From assembly GCA_024167805.1 (NCBI GenBank), contig CP099988.1, positions 1,558,001 through 1,622,000 of the forward strand: DNA of 64,000 nucleotides. Reading direction: 5' to 3'. This DNA comes from Methanobacterium sp. ERen5 (GTDB lineage Archaea > Methanobacteriota > Methanobacteria > Methanobacteriales > Methanobacteriaceae). The position numbers and the translations under genes are program-made. The notes under the pieces are model-generated. The model had not been told where the DNA came from, did not search any database, and saw nothing but the letters and a program-made list of their open reading frames with translations. Shown one piece after another: positions 1-8,577 of this stretch (position 1 is the stretch's first letter; each line of letters begins with the position of its first letter).

Positions 1-118
1 GCATCCTATGACAATTCCTTCAGTTAGCTCAATGATCTATATGATGATAGCAGTTTTAGGAATTGCATTAGCAGGATTTTATATAACAAAAAAACGCAGT
101 AATCTAATTCAACAATAA
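1..118 (+). CDS. C-terminal end of a membrane-anchored protein (partial)
   Basis: The open frame enters from the left edge and stops at 116-118. The visible 38 residues are a polar stretch, one hydrophobic helix (about 20 residues, MIAVLGIALAGFYI) and a short basic tail (KKRSNLIQQ). This is the usual C-terminal anchor of a protein whose bulk lies outside the cell. The ExbB-like gene starts 12 bases downstream on the same strand, so this protein is probably a partner of the channel. From general knowledge, ExbB/DUF2149 genes in methanogens often sit next to CobN-type cobaltochelatase-like proteins, but nothing visible here proves that identity. Confidence 0.55.
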   Translation, partial: HPMTIPSVSSMIYMMIAVLGIALAGFYITKKRSNLIQQ

Positions 119-130
119 AAAGGTGATTTA

Positions 131-799
131 ATGGTAGCACTTCCAGGCAGCGAAGCATTAACAGGCATATTTTACATAGTAGCTCAGAGTCTGCTTATAC
201 CGGTATTAGCAGCATTATTAATATCATTGCTTTACGCAATTTTACAAGCAGGAGGAATATTCTCAGAATATTCCAGCAGAATAACAACAAGTGTAAATGA
301 AATTGAAAAACTTTTAAACGATATATCTGAAGCAGGAACTCATGAATCAATACAAGAATCTGTGGATAAAAGTAACATTCCTCAGAGTCATAAGGACATA
401 GTTGCAAAGGTAATAGCCAATACAAATCTGGATAAGGTATCAAACGTAGCATTTGCTAGAAAATTAATAGAAGTGGAAGAGGTAAAGGCAGCAAAGACCC
501 TTGAAAAAACTGATATCATAGCTAAAATAGGTCCTGCAATAGGTTTAATGGGTACATTAATACCCATGGGACCGGGACTTGCGGCTTTGGGAGCGGGAGA
601 TATAAACACTTTGGCTCAAAATTTGATGGTGGCATTTGACGCTGCAATTATTGGTCTAGCAGCAGCATCAGTTGCATTTGTAATATCCAGAATAAGGAGA
701 AGATGGTACGAGGATAGGCTTGCTAATCTAGATACCATAACCGAATCTGTAGTGGAGGTTTTATACAATGCTAAGAAAAAGACGATTGATATCCTCTGA
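131..799 (+). CDS. MotA/TolQ/ExbB-family proton channel protein
   Basis: A 222-residue membrane protein with the ExbB/TolQ layout: one helix near residues 13-36, a long cytoplasmic loop (about 45-130) rich in Glu and Lys, then two helices near 130-155 and 165-187. The Gly/Pro-rich stretch GPAIGLMGTLIPMGPGL and the following AFDAAIIGLAAASVAF segment are the family signature. ExbB-type proteins form a pentameric channel that uses proton or sodium flow to move a partner. The ATG follows GGTGA. The end overlaps the DUF2149 gene by 32 bases, so the two are translated together. The archaeon has no outer membrane, so the classical TonB role cannot apply directly. Confidence 0.85.
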   Translation: MVALPGSEALTGIFYIVAQSLLIPVLAALLISLLYAILQAGGIFSEYSSRITTSVNEIEKLLNDISEAGTHESIQESVDKSNIPQSHKDIVAKVIANTNLDKVSNVAFARKLIEVEEVKAAKTLEKTDIIAKIGPAIGLMGTLIPMGPGLAALGAGDINTLAQNLMVAFDAAIIGLAAASVAFVISRIRRRWYEDRLANLDTITESVVEVLYNAKKKTIDIL

Positions 800-1100
800 A
801 GAAGAAGTAGACCCAATGGTTTATGCAGTTAACATGGTTGACTGTATGCTAGTCTTAGCAGTAGGGTTTTTGATCTTTACAGTTATGTCTTTTGGGATGC
901 AGAGCGTTGTGTTTAGTGATGCTTCTCCACAAGAAAAGCAGCAGATCATGCAGGCAGTACAACAAACTGTACAGGTCCAACAGGGACAAGAACTTAACAA
1001 CACACCACAAACTGAATCAGGTCAAGGTAGTGGATATGTTCAGATGGGAACAGTTTACAAAGACCCGACATCCGGTAAATTAATCATGGTAGGGGGATGA
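768..1100 (+). CDS. DUF2149 protein, probable ExbD/TolR-like partner
   Basis: A 110-residue protein with a short basic N-terminus, one transmembrane helix at about 22-44 and a small Gln-rich exterior domain. This is ExbD topology. The helix starts with NMVDCMLVLAVGF, which lines up with the ExbD/TolR motif in which an Asp at the membrane face precedes a MLVL-type run. Here the acidic residue is Asp25, the position of the essential proton-carrying Asp in E. coli ExbD. I recognise the family as DUF2149; the ExbD role is inferred from topology, the motif and the 32-base overlap with the ExbB-like gene. Confidence 0.8.
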   Translation: MLRKRRLISSEEEVDPMVYAVNMVDCMLVLAVGFLIFTVMSFGMQSVVFSDASPQEKQQIMQAVQQTVQVQQGQELNNTPQTESGQGSGYVQMGTVYKDPTSGKLIMVGG

Positions 1101-1170
1101 ATATTCTCCTATTTTTAAAATATGGTATTATGAACCGTTAAATTAAGGATATATGTTTATGGGGGGAATA

Positions 1171-2562
1171 ATGAAAAATAAGTATGTAACTAAAAATTGG
1201 TTGAATAGTATTTGTTTTGTATCTGTTTTAGTTGGATTAATGATTATTTTCTCGTGTGGTGTGGGTAATGTCTCTGCAACTGCAACAAACACAGTTTATG
1301 TTAGTGCAAGTGGAAACGATACATATAATGGTCTGTCTGCAGTACACACCACAGGTATTGATGGACCTAAAGCCTCAATAAAAAATGCAATAAAAATTGT
1401 TGGAAAAAATGGAACATTAAATATTGCAAAGGGAAAGTACACGGGAGTTAACAATACAAACATCGTAATTAACAAAAACCTGAATATTAAAGGTCAAAAC
1501 GAAGCTAATACAGTAATAAATGGAACAGGCAATAGTTGGATATTTTATATCAACAAGGGTGTGACCTTAAACATCTGCGACTTAGCATTAACCAATGGAA
1601 ATGCAACTAAAACTGGTTATGGTGCGGCAATATACAATAATGGAAGTATTTTAGTGGTAAAAAATTGCAGATTCATTGGTAACAGTGCAAAGTGGGGTGG
1701 TGCGATTTACAATGATGGTAACATGACTGTAACAGGCAGCACATTCATAGGAAACACAGCAAAATATTTTGGAGGAGCAATCTACAATGTGGGTACTGGA
1801 AAAGCAAAGATCAATTTTAACAGAATCACCAGAAACACTGCAGCTACAAATAACGATATATATAACTGTGGAAAAGTAGATGCAACACTTAACTGGTGGG
1901 GATCCAATTATGGTCCATTACAAACAGATATATCTACTTCTGGAATGCCAAATAGTTGGTTGGTTTTAAAGGTCAAATCAAATCATGTAAGCATAACAAA
2001 CAATGCTCAATCAACCCTAACTGCTGATTTAAGATACAGTAACATAGGATCTCTTACAAGTCGAAATTTATTTAGTGGAATTCCATTAAAGTTCACAACA
2101 ACTTTGGGAACAGTAAGCCAACCATTTACAGTGAATGGAGTAACCAAATCAACATTAACAAGCGGAAATATATCTGGAAAAGCTAAAATCACTATTAAAT
2201 TAGATGATCAGAGTATAATAATGCCATTCATAGTAAAAGACACGATAAACCCTAAAATTGTTTCAAGCACGCCATCAAATGGCAAGATAAACGTAAATAG
2301 AACAAGTATAATTTCGATTAAATTCAATGAAAATATCCGATCTAGTCTTCTCTACAACAAAATAAAGGTCAAAAATATCGCAACTGGAAAATACGTAACC
2401 ATAAACAAATCTATTAATGGAAACACACTATCTATCAAAACAAGTACGCTAAAAAGTAAATACACATGGTATAAAGTTATCATACCAAAAGATGCGATTA
2501 AAGACTTCAACAGCAATGATTTAAAGATAGATTTTACACTTAAATTTAAAACAGGAACTTAA
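1171..2562 (+). CDS. Secreted beta-helix surface protein A1 with C-terminal Ig-like domain
   Basis: About 463 residues. The start at 1171 is chosen because a GGGGGG run lies just before it and the N-terminus then becomes basic residues plus a hydrophobic core ending in VSATA, a good signal peptide; an in-frame ATG at 1153 is also possible. The module beginning VYVSASGNDTYNG is followed by right-handed beta-helix repeats with GGAIYN motifs and a closing NWWGSN motif, all typical of methanobacterial adhesin-like proteins. The C-terminal part (from about residue 360, DTINPKIVSSTPSNG) is a bacterial Ig-like Big_5 domain. There is no C-terminal membrane helix, so it is probably secreted or held by the wall. 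Partner and ligand are unknown. Confidence 0.82.
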   Translation: MKNKYVTKNWLNSICFVSVLVGLMIIFSCGVGNVSATATNTVYVSASGNDTYNGLSAVHTTGIDGPKASIKNAIKIVGKNGTLNIAKGKYTGVNNTNIVINKNLNIKGQNEANTVINGTGNSWIFYINKGVTLNICDLALTNGNATKTGYGAAIYNNGSILVVKNCRFIGNSAKWGGAIYNDGNMTVTGSTFIGNTAKYFGGAIYNVGTGKAKINFNRITRNTAATNNDIYNCGKVDATLNWWGSNYGPLQTDISTSGMPNSWLVLKVKSNHVSITNNAQSTLTADLRYSNIGSLTSRNLFSGIPLKFTTTLGTVSQPFTVNGVTKSTLTSGNISGKAKITIKLDDQSIIMPFIVKDTINPKIVSSTPSNGKINVNRTSIISIKFNENIRSSLLYNKIKVKNIATGKYVTINKSINGNTLSIKTSTLKSKYTWYKVIIPKDAIKDFNSNDLKIDFTLKFKTGT

Positions 2563-2690
2563 ACTCCTCATTTTTTTATTTTTTAGTTTAGGTTAGTAAA
2601 TATTAGTAATTGGTATGGTTAAAGAGTTCTTCAGTATTTTTTAAGAGTTTTTGGTATGATTTTAAGAGTTTAATTCGAAGTATTAATTTA

Positions 2691-2736
2691 TCAAGTTTAC
2701 TTTAATTTTTTTAAAGTAATATGGAAATATTTATAT
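2691..2736 (+). promoter_or_regulatory. Promoter of surface gene A2, shared architecture with A5
   Basis: TCAAGTTTACTTT at 2691-2703 is followed after 17 bases by ATGGAAATATTTATAT at 2721-2736, which contains a TATA-like AAATATTTATAT. Both blocks recur with exactly the same spacing before A5 (19418-19463). An inverted repeat TTACTTTAA/TTAAAGTAA (2697-2705 and 2711-2719) lies just upstream of the TATA part here. Transcription would start near 2760, leaving a leader of about 90 bases. Confidence 0.6.
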
Positions 2737-2848
2737 GGTGGACTTGTCAAAGGGATATCTTGTAAAACATGATCTGTGAATATGGGGTATTCGCATGTTT
2801 TGTAAAAAAATTTCTTTGGGGAATGAATTTAATGGGAGGGAATATATT

Positions 2849-5800
2849 TTGAAGAAGATAGTTTTGGTATGTATTATTTTGATGTTCTTTCTTTGTTTGA
2901 ACATGTCTAGTGCTGCCAATCCAGTGAAACTTTCAGATTCTGGAAGTCAAAATATTTATGTTTCTCCTACTGGTAATGATTCTTCTAACACAGGGGCAAG
3001 TGCAGATAGTCCTTATGCTACCATAGCTAAGGGTGTGTCTGATGTTAATGATTCACGTGTCTCTACGATTCATTTAACAGAAGGTACTTTTACTGGTATG
3101 GGAAATACAGCGGTCGAAATTAATAAGGCTCATCAGAGCCAAGGTGGTAGTTTGACCATTATTGGTGCAGGCTACAACAAGACATTTATCGATGGGAGCA
3201 ATGTAAATTATATGTTCCAGATAAATGCTGATTCTATTGTTAAATTTGTGAACATCACATTTATAAATGGAAAAGCAAAAAATGGTGGTTCAATTGCAAA
3301 CACAGGTAATTTAACCATATTGAGTTGTATTTTCCAGAACAGTTATGCAACAACAAGTGGTGGTGCAATAAGAAGTACATCTGGAAATTTAAATATTTCT
3401 AACTCGGTATTCAACAACAACGGCGCTGCATCATATGGTGGAGCAGTTTACGCACCTTCGACAGTAACGAACATTTACAATTCAAGCTTCACAAACAACT
3501 ATGCAAAAAATAGTGGGGCTGTTTCAGCAAGTGGAACTATTTCAAATTCTTACTTCTCAAATAACTACGCAACATCTAACTATGGTGGTTCATTAAGCTT
3601 CAGTGGATCAGTCATAAACAACACCATTATCAACAGTAAAATCAACGGCACATCTGGTCAGGGTGGAGCTCTTTATATTGGTGGAAACAGTTATTTACAG
3701 AATAACACAATGACCAACTGTACAGCAGTCTATGGTAACTATATTTATTTGGCAGGTAATTTTAATGCCAATGTGATATTTGCTGATGCAACCATCACCA
3801 CGCCTAAAGCTACGGTAAATGCCATAATTACAGATGACATGGGACATCCAATTTACGGTGGTGGCATTAATTTCTATTTAAATAGTACTTCCATTGGAAG
3901 TGGGAACATAATCAATGGAACAGCAACATTGACATACACCAAACTAATGGACAATGGTGTCTATGTTTTAAATGGAACATCAAGTTATTTTAGTAACTTG
4001 TCTACCATTAAAAATGGTACCATTAATATGAACTTGAACAGGACTCCTGTTTATTTTTATGTTTCTCCGACAGGTAGTGACAATACGGGGGATGGTTCTT
4101 ATTCTAATCCATATTTGACCATATCATATGCAATAAATCAAGGTTTTGCAAAATCTTATGATCCAACGATTTACCTCCTTGAAGGAACTTATTCTGGTAC
4201 TGGAAATACCAACATGACCCTAACGAACATTGGAATCCTAAGTATAATCGGTGAAACCTACAACAAAACTATAATTGACGGACAAAACATGAACTGGGTA
4301 CTCAGTTTAGGGGATTATACACAAGCAAAAATAACAAACTTAACAATTCAAAACGGAAACTCAACAGTACTACAATCAAGTGCCAATTTGGATCTGACCA
4401 ACTGTACTTTCAAAAACAACTATGGATTGCACACACCCATAATATATACTGAGGGATCTGTTACAACAGTAAAAAACTTGATTTTCAGAGATAACCAAGC
4501 TTACGGTTCGTACTTTGGCCCATGTGTTATTGGCAAAGGTACAATAGATAACTCAGTTTTTGCAAACAATAGTAACATTGGAACATCCACTGGAGCAATG
4601 TTTGGTGGAGCTTTGTATACTTATGGTTTGACTTTAACAAACTCAATCTTTGAAAACAACTCCAATTTGGGTACTGGAGGAGCTTTAAACGTCAATGGAA
4701 TTCTGATAAGTATAAATAACACTTTTTCAAACAATTACGCCAATTATGGGGGTGCAGTAAATGCAAACACCATAAACAGTACCAACGATACATTTTACAA
4801 TAACACAGCTACAATCGGTAGCGGAGGAGCAGTCAGTGGAAGCGGAACTATTAAAGATGCGAAATTCATTAACAACACTGCTGGAACATATGGTGGTGCC
4901 ATATATGCAACTAACTTAAATATTTCCAATTGTTCCTTAAGAAATAACATAGCAGGAGTCAATGGTAATGATATATACATTGCAACTGATGGCAGCACTG
5001 GAACTATTTCCGGCGTTAATCTTACTTTTGTGAATAACAGCACTCTAAACATCAACAAAATCAGTAGCAATGTAACAGCCACATTAACTGATGACCAAGG
5101 AGACACAATTAGTGGAGGTTATGTATCGTTCTATTTGAATAATAACTATATTGGTCGAGCTGATGTCATTAACGGTCTAGCAACCTTAAATTACATAGGC
5201 TTTAAAAATGGGTCATACACTTTAACAGGTAACTACAGTAATGCTGTTGATCCAGTTTACAGGAAAGACGGTAATTTAAGTGTTTTAATCAACGAAGTAA
5301 AATCCGTGGAATATTATGTTTCACAATTCGGTAGTGATATAACTGGAAATGGGTCTTTAACTAATCCGTTTGCAACAATACAAAATGCATTAACTAATGG
5401 TTTAGAATCCACTCGAACAATAACGATCCATTTATTGGAAGGAACCTATTCTAATATTGGAAACACAAATGTGACTTTGCCTGGAACAATAAATTTCAGT
5501 TTAATTGGTGAGGGCGTGGATAAAACAATCATTGATGGTTTAGGTACTAACTGGATTTTCAATATAACTGCAGGCACAGGTCTGATATCTTTACAGGATC
5601 TAAAGATAACTAACAGTACTCCAGTTTACACATCTAATCCTGGTCAGTACAGTCCTGTTATGATAGCTGCTAATTCTACAGTGGTTGTTCGTAATATGGA
5701 TATTAGTAACAGCCATGGGTATTATGGAGGTGCCATAAGCAACAATGGAAACTTATCTGTGTACAAATCCTACTGTTCCAACAATGGAGATTCATATTAT

Positions 5801-8467
5801 GGTGGGGCTATTTACAACACAGCAACAGGTAACTTGTCAGTGTATAATTCTTCATTTGTACACAACACAGCTAAAGGTGGAACAGCCATACATAATTCGG
5901 GAAAATTAACTGTTCAGGGTTCTTTATTCAAAGATAATTTCCGTGTTGCAGGTTTCACAGGAAATGGAAGGGCTATTGATGGATTAAGTTATGATTTGAA
6001 TATCTCGAACAGCATATTCACAAACAACACAGAATGTGATGTATATGCTACTGGAAATATAACTAACTCCACTTTCTTTAACAGTACAGGAGTTATTATT
6101 GGTAATACCAATGCCGTCGCTTCATATATATCTAACTGCACATTCACAAATATAAAAAAGGCAATTACATTACAAACAGGTAATTTTAATCTTAATGTGG
6201 TTGGTTGTTTGTTTATGAACGATACCTACGCTATGTATGGTAGCTCAGTGAATCCATCTAATTTGACTATTTCGAATTCTGTGATTTTGAGTCCAATAAC
6301 TATTTTGGATACTGCTACGAATGTAACGGCGAACTATAATTGGTGGGGTAGTAATAGCAAACCTTCAACCTTGATTAGTGCACCTACTTTAAACATGGAT
6401 AACTGGCTGGTAATGACATTAGCAGCAGATAATAAACCCGGTTTCACAAAGAAGATTACAGCAGGAATCAACAAGTACACTGATGGTATGGTTAATTATG
6501 CATTTACTGGTTATTTGCCTGTGCGAGGTTATAACTTCACTGTTTTGGATGGTGTGATTAGTCCGGTGTCTGGTAATTTGACAGACAATGTGGTTAATGC
6601 GGTTTTCAATGCAGGTAGTTATGGTAATCACTCGATGAACGCCACAATTGATAATCAGACTATGAATTGTACGTTTGAGTTGTATCGGGCTAATACTGTG
6701 ACTAATGTTACTGTGCCTAAGTCTAGTGGTAGGCAGGGTAGTAGTGTGGTTGTAAGTGTGGATGTTAAGGATGAAAAGACTGGTGATCCTGTTAATGAGG
6801 GTTATGTTGAGTTTTTCATTGAAAACACATCCATAGGTAAGGTTGCGGTTCGTGATGGTAAGGCTTCGAAGGAGTGGGTGATTGATAGGGATAAAGGTTC
6901 GTATCAGATTAATGCGATGTATCTTGGGTCTGATAGTTTTTTGACTTCGGATAATTTTGCTAATTTCGATGTGACTTCTATTAACACCACATCAACTGTT
7001 AATTTGTCAAATTCTACTGGTAAGTATGGTGATTTGATTAATTTAACGGCTACTGTTAAGGAAACTGGTACTGGTATTGTGGTTAATGCGGGTGTTGTTA
7101 AATTCTTTAATGGTAATAAGTTGATTGGTTCTTCGAATGTTGTTCACGGGCTTGCTTCGTTTAATTGGGTTTCAGATTTGGCTGTTGGTAAGTATAATAT
7201 CACAGCACTTTACTCTGGTGTGGGTGATTATTTAAATTCAGTTTCTGGAGCTGTTTTTGAACAGGTATTTTACAATGGAACACAGTGGACAATCTATAAT
7301 TACATGAACAATACTCAGATTCAGTACATTCTGGACAACTGTAAAAATTATAGTAATATAATATTTACAGCAGGACAGTACAATAAACTGGCTTTAACTG
7401 TTTCTAAGCCTGTTTATATTAAAAATAATGGGTCTGTGGTTTTAGTGGGCAGTGGTTCAGGTACGGCGTTTACTTTAAATAGTAACTGCAGTATTCAGGG
7501 ATTGATATTTAAGAACTACAATACAGGCATCCATAACAGGGTGAACAATGTTACCATAGCTAATAACACTTTTATGGGTAATGTGAATGGTGTTGTGAAT
7601 TATGGTAGTGGTTCTGGTGTTAAAATTGGTGTGAATAATGTGTTTTCAGCCAATACCGGTTCTGCCATTTATAACTATGGTAACAACTTGGTGCTTAAAG
7701 GTTATAAACTGGTGAACAATAAGGTTGGGATAACGAATAAGGGTTTTAATGTGGATATTTTAAGCAACACAATTAGTGGCGGACAGTATGGTGTTATGAA
7801 CTATGCTAAGTCTGTGGATATTAATTATAATAAAATATCAGCTGCTACTAAAGTGGGTGTTTATAATTTAGGTTCTAATTCAAATATTGGACATAATAAT
7901 TTGTTAAATAATTATTATGGTGTGTATAATCAGGGTGTGAGTTCTAAGATTGGTTATAATACAATTTCTGGTAAGTTTAGGGGTATTGTGAATAATGCAA
8001 GCTCTGTGACTATTAATGGAAATAATATTAAATCAGTTGAGAGTTTTGGAATTCACAACACAGGAACCAAGGATAATATCTACAAGAACACAGTAACTGG
8101 TTTAAATAGTGGTTATGGAATTTACAGTAGTAGAACCTCTAAATCTACTGTTATTCAGGGTAATATTGTGTCTAAGTTTACCTATGGCGTGTTTGGTGAA
8201 GGCAGTAATGATAATATCAAATCTAATAGTTTAAAAACTAACAAGTATGGTTTGAATCTATCACATTTTGCTAAGAACACCCAAGTGACTTACAACAAGA
8301 TTTACAGTAACAGCAACTACGGGGTTTACAATAAAGGAAACAAGACAGTACTTAGTAAGAACAGTATTACAAACAATACTAAGTATGGTTTAGCCACAAT
8401 TAAATCGGTTAAAAACACTCAAAACACTATAAAAGGAAATAAAATCAATACAACCTACCTTAAATAG
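2849..8467 (+). CDS. Giant beta-helix surface protein A2 (adhesin-like)
   Basis: A 1872-residue secreted protein. I choose TTG at 2849 because GGGAGGG lies eight bases before it and translation then gives a clean signal peptide (MKKIVLVCIILMFFLCLNMSSA). Three modules open with a YVS..GSD..G.GS..NP..TI header (about nt 2955, 4057 and 5310), each followed by beta-helix repeats with GGA/GGAI motifs; NWWGSN occurs near 6340. Two Ig-like domains follow (about 6690-6985 and 6985-7270). The last 394 residues (7283-8467) form a NosD-like beta-helix cassette that is duplicated at the end of A4. No C-terminal anchor is seen. Codon choice changes from AAC/GGA-rich to AAT/GGT-rich near 6250. Function beyond surface exposure is inference. 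Confidence 0.85.
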   Translation: MKKIVLVCIILMFFLCLNMSSAANPVKLSDSGSQNIYVSPTGNDSSNTGASADSPYATIAKGVSDVNDSRVSTIHLTEGTFTGMGNTAVEINKAHQSQGGSLTIIGAGYNKTFIDGSNVNYMFQINADSIVKFVNITFINGKAKNGGSIANTGNLTILSCIFQNSYATTSGGAIRSTSGNLNISNSVFNNNGAASYGGAVYAPSTVTNIYNSSFTNNYAKNSGAVSASGTISNSYFSNNYATSNYGGSLSFSGSVINNTIINSKINGTSGQGGALYIGGNSYLQNNTMTNCTAVYGNYIYLAGNFNANVIFADATITTPKATVNAIITDDMGHPIYGGGINFYLNSTSIGSGNIINGTATLTYTKLMDNGVYVLNGTSSYFSNLSTIKNGTINMNLNRTPVYFYVSPTGSDNTGDGSYSNPYLTISYAINQGFAKSYDPTIYLLEGTYSGTGNTNMTLTNIGILSIIGETYNKTIIDGQNMNWVLSLGDYTQAKITNLTIQNGNSTVLQSSANLDLTNCTFKNNYGLHTPIIYTEGSVTTVKNLIFRDNQAYGSYFGPCVIGKGTIDNSVFANNSNIGTSTGAMFGGALYTYGLTLTNSIFENNSNLGTGGALNVNGILISINNTFSNNYANYGGAVNANTINSTNDTFYNNTATIGSGGAVSGSGTIKDAKFINNTAGTYGGAIYATNLNISNCSLRNNIAGVNGNDIYIATDGSTGTISGVNLTFVNNSTLNINKISSNVTATLTDDQGDTISGGYVSFYLNNNYIGRADVINGLATLNYIGFKNGSYTLTGNYSNAVDPVYRKDGNLSVLINEVKSVEYYVSQFGSDITGNGSLTNPFATIQNALTNGLESTRTITIHLLEGTYSNIGNTNVTLPGTINFSLIGEGVDKTIIDGLGTNWIFNITAGTGLISLQDLKITNSTPVYTSNPGQYSPVMIAANSTVVVRNMDISNSHGYYGGAISNNGNLSVYKSYCSNNGDSYYGGAIYNTATGNLSVYNSSFVHNTAKGGTAIHNSGKLTVQGSLFKDNFRVAGFTGNGRAIDGLSYDLNISNSIFTNNTECDVYATGNITNSTFFNSTGVIIGNTNAVASYISNCTFTNIKKAITLQTGNFNLNVVGCLFMNDTYAMYGSSVNPSNLTISNSVILSPITILDTATNVTANYNWWGSNSKPSTLISAPTLNMDNWLVMTLAADNKPGFTKKITAGINKYTDGMVNYAFTGYLPVRGYNFTVLDGVISPVSGNLTDNVVNAVFNAGSYGNHSMNATIDNQTMNCTFELYRANTVTNVTVPKSSGRQGSSVVVSVDVKDEKTGDPVNEGYVEFFIENTSIGKVAVRDGKASKEWVIDRDKGSYQINAMYLGSDSFLTSDNFANFDVTSINTTSTVNLSNSTGKYGDLINLTATVKETGTGIVVNAGVVKFFNGNKLIGSSNVVHGLASFNWVSDLAVGKYNITALYSGVGDYLNSVSGAVFEQVFYNGTQWTIYNYMNNTQIQYILDNCKNYSNIIFTAGQYNKLALTVSKPVYIKNNGSVVLVGSGSGTAFTLNSNCSIQGLIFKNYNTGIHNRVNNVTIANNTFMGNVNGVVNYGSGSGVKIGVNNVFSANTGSAIYNYGNNLVLKGYKLVNNKVGITNKGFNVDILSNTISGGQYGVMNYAKSVDINYNKISAATKVGVYNLGSNSNIGHNNLLNNYYGVYNQGVSSKIGYNTISGKFRGIVNNASSVTINGNNIKSVESFGIHNTGTKDNIYKNTVTGLNSGYGIYSSRTSKSTVIQGNIVSKFTYGVFGEGSNDNIKSNSLKTNKYGLNLSHFAKNTQVTYNKIYSNSNYGVYNKGNKTVLSKNSITNNTKYGLATIKSVKNTQNTIKGNKINTTYLK
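7283..8467 (+). repeat. C-terminal beta-helix cassette, copy 1 (paralogous with 18098-19279)
   Basis: This 394-residue segment begins QWTIYNYMNNTQIQ and ends at the stop codon of A2. It aligns over its whole length with the end of A4 (NWFIYNYMKNAQIQ onward), including FTLNSNCSIQGLIFKNY versus FTLNSHCSIHGLIFKNY and NYGSGSGVKI in both. The lengths differ by one codon. Confidence 0.8.
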
Positions 8468-8494
8468 GTAGATTTAAATTTGATTATTGTTTTC

Positions 8495-8518
8495 CTCCAT
8501 TTTTTTATTTTTTTGGAG
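8495..8518 (+). terminator. Likely terminator after A2
   Basis: CTCCA (8495-8499) and TGGAG (8514-8518) flank a 14-base tract that is all T except one A, about 30 bases after the A2 stop. T-rich tracts of this kind terminate archaeal transcription; the short stem may add to it. Confidence 0.45.
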
Positions 8519-8577
8519 AGTTTGAAGAATTCATGAATATTTATTTGGATTTAAAAATTTCAAGGTGAATTTTGTTG

